A stretch of DNA of 64,000 bases, taken from positions 118,687-182,686 of the forward strand of contig JAZGGH010000051.1 in NCBI GenBank assembly GCA_036480335.1. Reading direction: 5' to 3'. This DNA comes from JAZGER01 sp036480335. GTDB taxonomy: Bacteria > Pseudomonadota > Gammaproteobacteria > DSM-19610. The position numbers and the translations under genes are program-made. Below are positions 1 to 10,188 of this stretch, in pieces (position 1 is the first letter of the stretch; each line of letters begins with the position of its first letter). Under the pieces are notes generated by a model that was given only the letters and a program-made list of their open reading frames with translations, made no database searches and was not told the DNA's origin.

Positions 1-1
1 T

Positions 2-337
2 GATGATATTGATACTGCAGCACGAAACTTGCTGGCTGTTCTGGCAGAAAATAGCCGTTTAAGCGAATTGCCGATGATTTCATCGCTTTACAACGATTAT
101 CGTTATGAAGCTGAAGGAACAGTGGAAGTCAGCGTGGTATCTGCTTTACCGTTAAGTGATTCGCAAAAAGAAGCGATTACCGAGGCGCTGAAAAAACGTT
201 TTGGCCAAGATGTGCAACTGAATTGTTCTGTTGACGAAGATCTGGTTGGTGGTGCGGTCATCAAGGCAGGTGATTTGGTGATAGACGGGTCTGCAGCCGA
301 ACATTTGCGTCAATTATCCAGTGCACTGGTTCACTAA
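2..337 (+). CDS. atpH: ATP synthase F1 delta subunit, 3' part only
   Basis: C-terminal part of the delta (OSCP) subunit, which joins the F1 head to the peripheral stalk of the ATP synthase on the inner face of the membrane. The open frame runs in from the left window edge, so the N-terminal helical bundle is missing here. The visible part has the family's LLAVLAEN-R-LP stretch near the start and the conserved end IGGAVIKAGDLVIDGS-like segment (here VGGAVIKAGDLVIDGS). It ends 18 bases before atpA in the usual atpHAGDC order. Identification is firm from motif and position; the gene start lies outside the window. Confidence 0.95.
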   Translation, partial: DDIDTAARNLLAVLAENSRLSELPMISSLYNDYRYEAEGTVEVSVVSALPLSDSQKEAITEALKKRFGQDVQLNCSVDEDLVGGAVIKAGDLVIDGSAAEHLRQLSSALVH

Positions 338-355
338 TTTAATAGGACTCAAGTA

Positions 356-1897
356 ATGCAATTAAATCCATCAGAAATCAGTGATCTGATTAAGCAACGA
401 ATCGAAGGTTTTGAAGCAACATCTGAAGCCAGAAGTGAAGGTACAGTGGTTAGTCTGACCGATGGTATCTGCCGTGTTCATGGCCTTGCCGATGTTATGC
501 AAGGTGAAATGATTGACTTTGGCAATGAGCTTTATGGCATGGCGCTTAATCTGGAGCGTGATTCTGTGGGCGCTGTTGTACTGGGTGATTACAAAACGAT
601 TACAGAAGGCGACAAGGTTAAATGCACAGGTCGTATTCTTGAGGTTCCAGTGGGAGAAGCACTACTTGGACGGGTAGTAGATTCTCTGGGTAATCCTATC
701 GATGGCCGTGGCCCGATTGAAGCGGCTGGATTCTCTCCTATAGAAAAAATTGCACCGGGTGTTATTGAAAGAAAATCGGTCGATCAGCCTGTGCAGACGG
801 GTGTTAAGGCGATTGATGCAATGGTACCTGTTGGTCGGGGTCAACGAGAATTAATTATTGGTGACCGGCAAACGGGTAAGACAGCTGTTGCGATTGATGC
901 CATCATTAATCAAAAAGGCACCGGTGTTAAATGTATCTACGTTGCCATAGGCCAGAAGAATTCATCTGTGGCTGCGGTGGTTAGAAAGCTCGAAGAACAT
1001 GGCGCGATGGAACATACCATTGTGGTATCTGCGGGAGCATCCGACTCGGCAGCAATGCAGTATATTGCACCTTATTCGGGCTGTTCTATGGGTGAATATT
1101 TTCGTGATAAGGGTGAAGATGCTCTCATTATTTATGATGACCTGACCAAACAGGCCTGGGCATATAGGCAGGTTTCCCTGTTGCTCAGACGCCCACCTGG
1201 CCGTGAAGCTTATCCGGGTGATGTTTTCTATTTGCACTCACGTTTACTGGAGCGCGCGGCACGAGTAAATACGGCCTTTGTTGAAAAACATACTAAGGGT
1301 ACTGTGAAAGGTAAAACAGGATCGCTAACGGCGTTACCGATCATTGAAACCCAGGCAGGTGATGTATCTGCATTCGTACCAACCAATGTTATTTCAATTA
1401 CCGATGGTCAGATTTTCCTTGAGTCGGATTTGTTTAATGCAGGTATTCGACCAGCAATTAATGCCGGTCTTTCTGTTTCACGTGTTGGTGGCGCTGCGCA
1501 AACGAACATCATTAAGAAGTTGGGTGGCGGTGTTCGACTGGCGCTTGCGCAATATCGTGAGCTCGCGGCTTTTGCTCAGTTTGCTTCTGATCTTGATGAA
1601 ACAACACGTAAACAGCTGGAACGGGGTCAACGTGTGACAGAATTAATGAAACAGAGTCAGTACTCACCATTATCTGTTGCCGAAATGGCTATTTCCCTGT
1701 TTGCCGCGAACGAAGGTTTTCTCGATGACGTCGATGTGAATAAGGTCGTTTCCTTTGAAGCTGGGTTGTTGTCACATTTCAAATCCAGTTTTGCCAGTGA
1801 CATGGATGCCATTAATGCAAACCCGGATTATAATGACGAGGTTGCCAGCACTATGCGTAAGGTGATCGAAGATTTTGTCGCCAATGGGGCATTTTAA
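356..1897 (+). CDS. atpA: ATP synthase F1 alpha subunit
   Basis: Non-catalytic nucleotide-binding alpha subunit of F1, three copies per complex, acting with beta in ATP synthesis. The 513 residues match the usual bacterial length. The P-loop GDRQTGKT lies near residue 170, and the [12 protein letters not shown] and [17 protein letters not shown] blocks characteristic of alpha follow. The stop codon overlaps the atpG start by one base (TAATG), which suggests translational coupling within the atp operon. No unusual residue was noticed. Confidence 0.98.
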   Translation: MQLNPSEISDLIKQRIEGFEATSEARSEGTVVSLTDGICRVHGLADVMQGEMIDFGNELYGMALNLERDSVGAVVLGDYKTITEGDKVKCTGRILEVPVGEALLGRVVDSLGNPIDGRGPIEAAGFSPIEKIAPGVIERKSVDQPVQTGVKAIDAMVPVGRGQRELIIGDRQTGKTAVAIDAIINQKGTGVKCIYVAIGQKNSSVAAVVRKLEEHGAMEHTIVVSAGASDSAAMQYIAPYSGCSMGEYFRDKGEDALIIYDDLTKQAWAYRQVSLLLRRPPGREAYPGDVFYLHSRLLERAARVNTAFVEKHTKGTVKGKTGSLTALPIIETQAGDVSAFVPTNVISITDGQIFLESDLFNAGIRPAINAGLSVSRVGGAAQTNIIKKLGGGVRLALAQYRELAAFAQFASDLDETTRKQLERGQRVTELMKQSQYSPLSVAEMAISLFAANEGFLDDVDVNKVVSFEAGLLSHFKSSFASDMDAINANPDYNDEVASTMRKVIEDFVANGAF

Positions 1898-2760
1898 TGG
1901 CTGCTGGAAAAGAAGTTCGGACGCAGATTACCAGTATTCAGAATACGCAAAAAATCACTAAAGCGATGGAAATGGTTGCGGCCAGCAAAATGCGTAAGGC
2001 TCAGGAACGGATGCGGGCATCCAGACCTTACGCTGAAAAAATGCGTTCAGTGGTTTCTCATATTGGTAAATCACATCCTGAATATAAACATCCGTATTTG
2101 ATCAATCGTGAAAAGAAACGCGTTGGCCTTATTATTGTGTCATCAGACCGTGGTTTGTGCGGTGGTTTGAATACGAATCTATTTAAAGCTGTCGTTGAGA
2201 AAATGAAAGAGTTCCAGGGACAGGGACAGGAAATTGATATCGCTATAATAGGTTCGAAAGCGCTAGGCTATTTTAAGCGATTGGGCGGTAATCTGGTTTC
2301 TCAGGTGACGCATTTGGGCGATTCGCCCTCAGCTGAAGAATTGATTGGTTTTGTTAAAGTGATGTTAATCGCTTACGACGAAGGTAAAATTGATCATCTT
2401 TATCTGGCTAATAATCAATTTGTCAATACAATGACCCAGCAACCCATTGTCGAGCAATTGTTGCCTGTAAAGGGTGATGATGAAGACGAAGAACTGAAAC
2501 ATCACTGGGATTATATTTATGAACCAGGCGCTAAGGATGTTATGGACGGTATGCTGATGCGGTATATTGAATCACTGGTTTATCAGAGTGTAGTTGAAAA
2601 TATAGCCTGTGAAATGGCTGCGCGTATGGTTGCAATGAAAGCTGCAACCGATAACGCTGGAGACATGATTGATGAATTACAGCTTGTGTACAATAAGGCG
2701 CGTCAGGGCGCAATCACTCAGGAACTGTCAGAAATCGTTAGTGGGGCTGCTGCAGTTTAA
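1897..2760 (+). CDS. atpG: ATP synthase F1 gamma subunit
   Basis: Central rotor stalk of F1, a long antiparallel coiled coil that turns inside the alpha3-beta3 ring. The 287 residues are normal length. The N-terminal helix carries the family signature ([24 protein letters not shown]), the Rossmann-like middle contains [14 protein letters not shown], and the C-terminal helix ends with [18 protein letters not shown] and [13 protein letters not shown]. The start ATG overlaps the atpA stop. Forty bases separate it from atpD. Confidence 0.98.
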   Translation: MAAGKEVRTQITSIQNTQKITKAMEMVAASKMRKAQERMRASRPYAEKMRSVVSHIGKSHPEYKHPYLINREKKRVGLIIVSSDRGLCGGLNTNLFKAVVEKMKEFQGQGQEIDIAIIGSKALGYFKRLGGNLVSQVTHLGDSPSAEELIGFVKVMLIAYDEGKIDHLYLANNQFVNTMTQQPIVEQLLPVKGDDEDEELKHHWDYIYEPGAKDVMDGMLMRYIESLVYQSVVENIACEMAARMVAMKAATDNAGDMIDELQLVYNKARQGAITQELSEIVSGAAAV

Positions 2761-2785
2761 TGTCATTTATAGAATTTAATTTTGA

Positions 2786-4177
<1,392 letters not shown>

Positions 4178-4194
4178 TAGATGCAGGGCTAAAA

Positions 4195-4614
4195 ATGGCG
4201 ATGACAATTCACATTGATATTGTAAGTGCTGAGGCTGAAATTTATTCCGGTCAGGCTAATATGATATTTGCACCCGGGGTGATGGGTGAGCTTGGTATTG
4301 CTCCGCGGCATACACCGTTACTAACGCGGTTAAAGGCGGGCGAAGTCCGTTTGCAAATGGAAGGCAAGGAAGAACAAATGTTTTTTATTTCCGGCGGCAT
4401 GTTGGAGATACAGCCTCACGTGGTCACTGTGCTAGCAGATACGGCCATTCGTGCTGATGATCTCGATGAAGCCGCCGCCATTAAAGCGAAAGATGCTGCA
4501 GAAAAGGCTATGGCGGATAAGAAAACAGAATTTGATTACGCCAGGGCTCAGGCAGAAATGGCGGAAGCTGTTGCTCAGTTACGTACTATTCAGAAGCTCA
4601 GAAAAGAAAAATAA
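4195..4614 (+). CDS. atpC: ATP synthase F1 epsilon subunit
   Basis: Small rotor subunit that sits on gamma and the c-ring and can inhibit ATP hydrolysis. The 139 residues comprise an N-terminal beta sandwich ([35 protein letters not shown]) and a C-terminal two-helix hairpin rich in Ala, Lys and Glu. The ATG at 4195 is followed by a second at 4201; the first is preceded by a weak GCAGGG site, so either could be used. Last gene of the atp operon; 78 bases follow before glmU. Confidence 0.96.
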   Translation: MAMTIHIDIVSAEAEIYSGQANMIFAPGVMGELGIAPRHTPLLTRLKAGEVRLQMEGKEEQMFFISGGMLEIQPHVVTVLADTAIRADDLDEAAAIKAKDAAEKAMADKKTEFDYARAQAEMAEAVAQLRTIQKLRKEK

Positions 4615-4692
4615 TCATTAATTCTCGGTCAAGTTAATAATTGTTTGTGTTGTTCCTTTATCTGCTTTGAGTGAGTAAATTAAGGAGTTGTA

Positions 4693-6063
4693 ATGTCGGT
4701 TAGTGTAATAATCCTGGCAGCGGGAAAGGGGACACGCATGTATTCCTTTTTACCGAAAGTATTACACTGTGTCGGGGATAAGCCATTATTACAGCATGTA
4801 ATAGATGCCGCGAGGACATTGCAGCCAGATACGATAAATGTTGTATATGGCCATTGCGGCGAAGCGGTCGTAAATCAGATTTCTGAACCAGATATAGTAT
4901 GGGTGGAACAGCTGGAGCAGCTGGGTACAGGCCATGCTGTCAAACAGGCTTTACCAGATATTGAGGATACAGCGACTGTATTGGTTTTGTATGGCGATGT
5001 TCCCCTAATTACTGAAACCACTTTGCGAAAATTGATTATTCAGGCGGAACAGGGTGGTCTGGCTGTTTTAACAGCATTAATGAATGAACCTACTGGCTAT
5101 GGACGCATGATCCGGGACAGTAATGGCAAATTGGTCGGGATTGTAGAAGAAAAAGATGCGACCGACGATCAACGCAGCATAAATGAAATCAATACAGGGT
5201 TTCTTGCCTGTAACGCTGGCAAATTGAAATCCTGGTTATCGCAGCTGACAAATAATAATGCGCAGGGTGAATATTACCTGACTGATATTGTTGCCCTTGC
5301 AGCAAAAGAAAATACAAAGATATCCAGCAGCCTGGCAGATAATTTGTTTGAGATTCAGGGAATCAATGACAGGCAACAATTAGCTATAATCGAAAGACAT
5401 TTTCAGAAATGCTGTGCTGAAAAGTTAATGCATAGTGGTGTAACGCTTGCTGATCCAGCCCGCTTTGATTTGCGAGGTGAGCTGAACACAGGTCAGGACT
5501 GTTTTATTGATATTAATGCAGTGTTTTCGGGCAAGGTTACGTTGGGGAATGGCGTACATATTGAACCGAATTGCATAATAAAAGATGCAAGCATTGAAGA
5601 CGGTGTGTATATAAAGGCCAATACGGTAATTGATAATGCGTATATAGGAAAACAATCAATTATTGGGCCGTTTGCAAGGATTCGTCCGGAAACAGTGCTG
5701 GATGAACGGGTGCATATCGGAAATTTTGTTGAAATAAAGAAATCAAATATCCAGGCAGGTTCAAAGGTTAATCATCTGAGTTACATTGGCGATACTGAAA
5801 TGGGCTCTGACGTGAATGTTGGCGCGGGAACCATTACCTGTAATTACGATGGCGCTAATAAACATTTGACGCGCATTGGCGATAATGTGTTTATTGGTTC
5901 GGATAGCCAATTAATTGCACCCGTTACTGTCAATGATGGATCGACGATTGGTGCGGGTTCAACGATTACCAAAGATACACCAGCAAGTGAATTGACACTG
6001 AGCAGGGCTCCCCAGCAAACGATTATGGGTTGGATTCGACCCAGGAAAGCCGGTAAAAAATAA
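4693..6063 (+). CDS. glmU: bifunctional N-acetylglucosamine-1-phosphate uridylyltransferase / glucosamine-1-phosphate acetyltransferase
   Basis: Cytoplasmic enzyme making UDP-GlcNAc for peptidoglycan and lipopolysaccharide: it acetylates glucosamine-1-phosphate and then transfers UMP to it. The 456 residues are family length. The N-terminal pyrophosphorylase half has LAAGKGTRM (residues 8-16) and LYGDVPL; the C-terminal half is a left-handed beta helix of hexapeptide repeats with the active-site stretches ARIRPE, NFVEIKKS and GAGTITCNYDG. An AAGGAG site lies just upstream of the ATG. It sits 29 bases before glmS, which supplies its pathway precursor. Confidence 0.98.
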   Translation: MSVSVIILAAGKGTRMYSFLPKVLHCVGDKPLLQHVIDAARTLQPDTINVVYGHCGEAVVNQISEPDIVWVEQLEQLGTGHAVKQALPDIEDTATVLVLYGDVPLITETTLRKLIIQAEQGGLAVLTALMNEPTGYGRMIRDSNGKLVGIVEEKDATDDQRSINEINTGFLACNAGKLKSWLSQLTNNNAQGEYYLTDIVALAAKENTKISSSLADNLFEIQGINDRQQLAIIERHFQKCCAEKLMHSGVTLADPARFDLRGELNTGQDCFIDINAVFSGKVTLGNGVHIEPNCIIKDASIEDGVYIKANTVIDNAYIGKQSIIGPFARIRPETVLDERVHIGNFVEIKKSNIQAGSKVNHLSYIGDTEMGSDVNVGAGTITCNYDGANKHLTRIGDNVFIGSDSQLIAPVTVNDGSTIGAGSTITKDTPASELTLSRAPQQTIMGWIRPRKAGKK

Positions 6064-6092
6064 ATGACCTCAATGATTAGAAGAATTAAGCA

Positions 6093-7928
6093 ATGTGCGG
6101 CATAGTTGGCGCTGTATCGTTGCGTGATATAACACCAGTTTTAGTGGATGGTTTAAGGCGGCTCGAATACCGTGGATATGACTCAGCCGGTGTTGTTATT
6201 CTGGAAGATAATGGATTATTGAATCGTGTACGCACACCGGGGAAAGTAGAAAAGCTGGCAGTAAAGCTGACAGAGCAAAAATTGTCTGGCTCTTTGGGCA
6301 TCGCGCATACTCGTTGGGCGACACACGGTAAACCGGAAGAAAGAAATGCCCACCCGCATATCTGTCGTGAAAAAGTGGCGATCGTACATAATGGTATTAT
6401 TGAAAACTACCAGGCCTTGCGAAAGCAGCAGATTGAGTTGGGATACGAATTTACTTCTGAAACAGATACCGAAGTTATTGTGCATCAGATTTGTCATAAT
6501 CTTGTTGGGCCAGACAGCGATTTGCTGACGGCGGTTCAACAGTGTTGCGATATTCTTGAAGGCGCTTTCGCATTGGGCGTTATCAGCACGCAGGAACCCG
6601 GCCGAATGATTGCTGCTCGACGTGGTAGTCCTCTTGTTATTGGTGTAGGTTCCAATGAATATTTTATTGCCTCCGATGTCGCAGCTTTATTGCCGGTAAC
6701 CCAGACATTTATTTTTCTGGAAGAAGGGGATGTAGCCGATATTCGCCAGAATGAATTGAAAATATTTGCTGCAGATGGCCAGCAGGTGAGTCGCCCGCAA
6801 AAGGTGTCAGAGCTTAGGGCCGATTCTGTTGAGCGAGGTGAATACAAACACTATATGCTCAAAGAAATATTTGAGCAACCGCGTGCGATAGCCGAAACAC
6901 TGGAAGGCCGGATAACTAATGAGACTGTGCTAGAAGAGAGTTTTGGAGCGCGAGCTACCGAGATATTTGATCAGATTAAAGGTGTGCATATCATTGCCTG
7001 CGGCACCAGTTACCATGCCGGCCTGATAGGCCGATACTGGCTAGAAGCCATCGCCGGGATCCCATGCAGTGTGGAAGTTGCCAGCGAATTTCGCTATCGC
7101 AAACCTGTTGTGCGAAATAATTCGCTTATAGTCACATTGTCCCAATCAGGAGAAACTGCTGATACGCTGGCGGGCCTGGCTGAAGCGAAAAGGCTGGGTT
7201 TTGGCTATTCACTGTCCATTTGTAATGTGCCTGAAAGCTCGCTAGTACGAGAATCTGACCTGGTGTTGATGACTCGGGCAGGCCCCGAAATAGGCGTGGC
7301 TTCGACAAAAGCCTTTACCACCCAGTTAGTTGCCTTAATGCTGCTCGTGATTGTTCTCGGTCGACGCGGCAGTATGACGCAAGAAACAGAAAATCACCTG
7401 GTTAGAGAGCTTTCGCATGTTCCCAGACAGGTTGAGGATGTGTTGAAGCTTGATGGATCGATAAAAAAGATATCTCGTTTATTTGCAGATAAAATGGATG
7501 CGCTATTTCTAGGCAGGGGGGCGCAGTATCCTGTGGCCATGGAGGGCGCATTAAAATTAAAAGAAATTTCATATATCCATGCGGAAGCCTATCCGGCTGG
7601 GGAGCTAAAGCATGGCCCGCTGGCATTGATAGACGATACTATCCCCGTTATCGTTGTCGCACCCAATAATGAATTGCTTGAAAAGCTGAAATCTAATATT
7701 CAGGAAGTCAGTGCTCGTGGTGGGCAAATGCTGGTCTTTGCAGACATTGACTCAGGTGTTGAGCAGACTGAAAATGTTCAGCTGATTCCGGTTGCCGCAA
7801 CTCTTGATATTGTTGCGCCAATTATTTTCACGGTTCCGCTACAACTGCTTTCTTATCACGTTGCCGTATTGAAAGGCACTGATATTGATCAGCCCAGAAA
7901 TCTGGCTAAATCCGTAACAGTAGAATAG
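6093..7928 (+). CDS. glmS: glutamine--fructose-6-phosphate aminotransferase (isomerizing)
   Basis: Makes glucosamine-6-phosphate from fructose-6-phosphate and glutamine, the entry step to amino sugars. The 611 residues begin MCGIVGAV, so Cys2 becomes the N-terminal nucleophile of the glutaminase domain; HTRWATHG and HNGIIENY follow. Two SIS sugar-isomerase domains occupy roughly residues 290-600 (GTSYHAG, SQSGETADT, STKAFTTQ), ending with the conserved DxPRNLAKSVTVE-like tail (DQPRNLAKSVTVE). No glmS ribozyme was seen in the short 29-base leader, as expected outside Gram-positives. Confidence 0.98.
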   Translation: MCGIVGAVSLRDITPVLVDGLRRLEYRGYDSAGVVILEDNGLLNRVRTPGKVEKLAVKLTEQKLSGSLGIAHTRWATHGKPEERNAHPHICREKVAIVHNGIIENYQALRKQQIELGYEFTSETDTEVIVHQICHNLVGPDSDLLTAVQQCCDILEGAFALGVISTQEPGRMIAARRGSPLVIGVGSNEYFIASDVAALLPVTQTFIFLEEGDVADIRQNELKIFAADGQQVSRPQKVSELRADSVERGEYKHYMLKEIFEQPRAIAETLEGRITNETVLEESFGARATEIFDQIKGVHIIACGTSYHAGLIGRYWLEAIAGIPCSVEVASEFRYRKPVVRNNSLIVTLSQSGETADTLAGLAEAKRLGFGYSLSICNVPESSLVRESDLVLMTRAGPEIGVASTKAFTTQLVALMLLVIVLGRRGSMTQETENHLVRELSHVPRQVEDVLKLDGSIKKISRLFADKMDALFLGRGAQYPVAMEGALKLKEISYIHAEAYPAGELKHGPLALIDDTIPVIVVAPNNELLEKLKSNIQEVSARGGQMLVFADIDSGVEQTENVQLIPVAATLDIVAPIIFTVPLQLLSYHVAVLKGTDIDQPRNLAKSVTVE

Positions 7929-7931
7929 GCG

Positions 7932-8216
7932 CTAGTTAGATTCTGAATCCTTAGTATCCCAGCCAGTATTGTTATCAACCCATTTCAAACTAAGCCAGTA
8001 CCAGAGAATAATGGGTACCATCATAGCGAACCAGCTCCAGTCCTTGATTAGAAACAGGGTATCTATCCATGTTTGATGTTTGAAGAACTGTGTCCAGGGG
8101 ATACAATAAAGTGTAAAAATAACACACGCCAAAATTAGCCAGAGCGCAGCTTTCCTTGAATTTATACTAGAAAAAGCTAAAAAAACCCAGAGGGGCATTT
8201 TATCGGTTTTTTCCAT
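7932..8216 (-). CDS. small membrane protein of unknown function
   Basis: A 94-residue protein I cannot name. Two hydrophobic segments are visible, at about residues 22-42 (AALWLILACVIFTLYCIPW) and 60-77 (WFAMMVPIILWYWLSL), with a short polar tail, so a two-pass inner-membrane protein is likely. It is rich in Trp. It converges on glmS with only 3 bases between the two stop codons. The start ATG is preceded by a GGGATAG stretch that could serve as a weak ribosome-binding site. No function can be inferred from the neighbours. Confidence 0.7.
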   Translation of the reverse strand: MEKTDKMPLWVFLAFSSINSRKAALWLILACVIFTLYCIPWTQFFKHQTWIDTLFLIKDWSWFAMMVPIILWYWLSLKWVDNNTGWDTKDSESN

Positions 8217-8391
8217 TTTCTATCCCGTCAACCTTAAATTATTTGAAACTATTATAGCTTATTTTGCAATACATCGGTTACATGGCGACAATTATCTGAC
8301 TCTAGCCATTTATCTATATCAGAATTGTTGTAAAAATGGTACAATATTTGATTAATCCAATATTTATCCATTGCCTACAAGGAGAATCCTC

Positions 8392-8676
8392 TTGAGCAAG
8401 GAAATGATGTTCTATTGTATCCCGCAACAAGCTTATATGCGGACAACAAATTGTGAGAATTTACGTAAACGACCTGTAGGTAAGGCTCCAGCAGGGGCAC
8501 AGCCTATGTTAAGAGCTTGCGAAAAGTGCAACATGTTTGCATTGGTAGATACTGAAAAAGTGCCCACGATTAGCCTCGAAGCATATTTAGGCGGTGGTAA
8601 GCCAAAAATTGCGAATCTACACACCGCAGCTAACAAGAAAATCATTCAGTCCCACATTTCAGTAGCGGACGTCTGA
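8392..8676 (+). CDS. small four-cysteine protein, unknown function
   Basis: A 94-residue protein that I do not recognise. The start is taken at TTG 8392 because an AAGGAG ribosome-binding site (8379-8384) lies 7 bases upstream; the first ATG is 12 bases further on. Four cysteines occur in the first half, the last two as CEKC, which suggests a small metal site, though this is inference. The C-terminal third is rich in Lys, Ala and Ile. A strong intrinsic terminator starts 12 bases after the stop, so it is probably a single-gene transcript. Confidence 0.7.
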   Translation: MSKEMMFYCIPQQAYMRTTNCENLRKRPVGKAPAGAQPMLRACEKCNMFALVDTEKVPTISLEAYLGGGKPKIANLHTAANKKIIQSHISVADV

Positions 8677-8688
8677 TCAGGTATTCTA

Positions 8689-8717
8689 ATGGCGGGAAGT
8701 CTCCCGCCATTTATTTT
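8689..8717 (+). terminator. rho-independent terminator after the four-cysteine protein gene
   Basis: A perfect 9-bp stem (ATGGCGGGA pairing with TCCCGCCAT), a four-base loop and a trailing TTATTTT. It separates the preceding small gene from the next one. Confidence 0.85.
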
Positions 8718-8733
8718 CGTATACTGCCTGAAT

Positions 8734-9612
8734 ATGGCAGACAAAATTTCCATTAATTCACCATACTATGGCGTGCGACGTTTTGGTCCGTATCTGGGCG
8801 TAATTCAGATAATAGATGTGGGCGATGCCTGTGCGTATTCAACTAACGGCAGGTCATGGCGAATTCGACAGCAAACAGGTTCGGGGAGTTTTCGCTGGGG
8901 GGCAACAGTTGTCCGTGATGAGGGAATGGGCCGGGTGAGCCTGGTGAATGCTGACCATTTACTGGTCGCACTGGAGAACAAACCCAACGTACCCTTTCCA
9001 ATTCGTGATGTATATGAATGTTGGCTGCTAGATAAAGAAACCGGTTTGCCATTGGCATTACTCAAAACCCGTTACCGAGAGAGTGAAATGGACAGCGTTA
9101 CAAATCCCAGATGGGAGCCGTTTGCACATACGGGTGTAGATTTTGTGTCCAGTAGCCTGATGTCAAAGAAAGCCATTTCACGGCGCAGTCAATCACAATT
9201 ACCTCACAGATTATTGCTAGAGCAGCAAATCAATAATCGAGCACGACCAATGCCAGTTGCACAGTGGATGAAGAGGGCACCGAATGGGTCGGGAGTAGGC
9301 CTGGGTGGTCTGCGTGTTGATGAAGGGATCAACGGAAAAAAATATCTGGCAAATGACTTTCCTGATCTGCTGGTTTCAGAGATCTGCTCAAGTGAAATGG
9401 TGTCTGATCTTGTGCGGGATTATCATGACTGGCAGGCACCCTGGTTATTGGCTCATCAGGATTTATCGACACGACAGCGGAAACATCTTGAACAGGCTGC
9501 CTTCAAAAATCCGCTTGCCCTGTTGTCAAGTTATCCGTTGATTCCTGACGTGTTTGATGAGGAAGGTATGCAGCTAGCTCTGGTCAGTGCAAAAATAATG
9601 AAGTCTGGATAA
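8734..9612 (+). CDS. conserved-looking protein of unknown function
   Basis: A 292-residue soluble protein that I cannot assign to a family. The start is set at ATG 8734 (MADKISINSPYYGVRRF); an upstream in-frame ATG at 8689 lies inside the terminator hairpin of the previous gene and is unlikely to be used. There is no signal peptide or membrane segment. The N-terminal part is rich in beta-type stretches (LGVIQIIDVGDACAYS, WRIRQQTGSGSFRWG) and has PRWEPFAHTGVDF in the middle; the C-terminal third looks helical. It converges on the YcgN-like gene with a 32-base gap. Confidence 0.75.
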   Translation: MADKISINSPYYGVRRFGPYLGVIQIIDVGDACAYSTNGRSWRIRQQTGSGSFRWGATVVRDEGMGRVSLVNADHLLVALENKPNVPFPIRDVYECWLLDKETGLPLALLKTRYRESEMDSVTNPRWEPFAHTGVDFVSSSLMSKKAISRRSQSQLPHRLLLEQQINNRARPMPVAQWMKRAPNGSGVGLGGLRVDEGINGKKYLANDFPDLLVSEICSSEMVSDLVRDYHDWQAPWLLAHQDLSTRQRKHLEQAAFKNPLALLSSYPLIPDVFDEEGMQLALVSAKIMKSG

Positions 9613-9644
9613 AGCGGCCTAACTTGCTTCCTGAACAGATCAGG

Positions 9645-10094
9645 TTATTCAGTATCGTTGTCAGAAAAACTGATAAGGTGTTCCACGTATTCATCGGGAT
9701 GTACAAAAACTTCGGAAACGACCGCATCACGAATAGAAATTCCAGCGCTATGAATGCTGCTAGAAAGGCCGCTGTTCAAGGGATGCCAGTCTGGCAGGGG
9801 TTTTCCTTCAGCAAGCAATCGGTAGGCGCAGGTATCAGGTAACCAGCTTTGTGTCGCCGCAACTTCCGGAGTGACTTTGATGCAATCAGGAACCAGCCAG
9901 CTGCGTTCCTGGTAACGGGTACATTGGCAACGCTCCGAATCATGATATTGGCAAACGATATTCGTATAGTGTAATTCGTCTGTGTCGATATCTTCGAGTT
10001 TGATCAGACAGCAGCGCCCACAATTGTCGCAAAGTTGTTCCCACTCTTCCTCGGTCATGGCTTGCAGCGATTTGGTTTCCCAGAAATTTTCCAT
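9645..10094 (-). CDS. YcgN-type cysteine-cluster protein (UPF0260)
   Basis: A 149-residue cytoplasmic protein of the UPF0260/YcgN group. The family pattern is visible: WETKSL near the start, then the CDNCGRCC cluster at about residues 22-29 and further cysteines (VCQYHD, CQCTRYQER, DCIKV, DTCAYRLL). The dense Cys set suggests a bound metal or Fe-S centre, as in the related Fe-S-oxidoreductase-like zinc/iron chelating family, but no reaction is established for it. It is divergent from the GTPase gene pair, sharing a 94-base intergenic region. Confidence 0.85.
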   Translation of the reverse strand: MENFWETKSLQAMTEEEWEQLCDNCGRCCLIKLEDIDTDELHYTNIVCQYHDSERCQCTRYQERSWLVPDCIKVTPEVAATQSWLPDTCAYRLLAEGKPLPDWHPLNSGLSSSIHSAGISIRDAVVSEVFVHPDEYVEHLISFSDNDTE

Positions 10095-10127
10095 TAATCA
10101 CATCCAAATAGCTGTCGATACAACAGT

Positions 10128-10164
10128 TGGAGTGTATCATTAACGCATACTCCAGCAATATAAT
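10128..10164 (+). promoter_or_regulatory. possible promoter and operator of the GTPase unit
   Basis: A perfect -10 hexamer TATAAT (10159-10164) lies 24 bases before the TTG start of the first GTPase. Immediately upstream is an inverted repeat TGGAGT (10128-10133) and ACTCCA (10149-10154), placed where a -35 box would be; no good -35 match is seen, so an activator or repressor site is possible. Inference only. Confidence 0.35.
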
Positions 10165-10188
10165 TGATGTAAGCAGAGAGGAGCTATT

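Noticed and set aside
6064..6092. glmS ribozyme
   Set aside because: The gap to glmU is only 29 bases, too short, and Gammaproteobacteria do not use it.
8689..8733. ATG at 8689 as start of the 292-residue protein
   Set aside because: It lies in the stem of a perfect terminator hairpin of the previous gene; ATG 8734 is the likely start.
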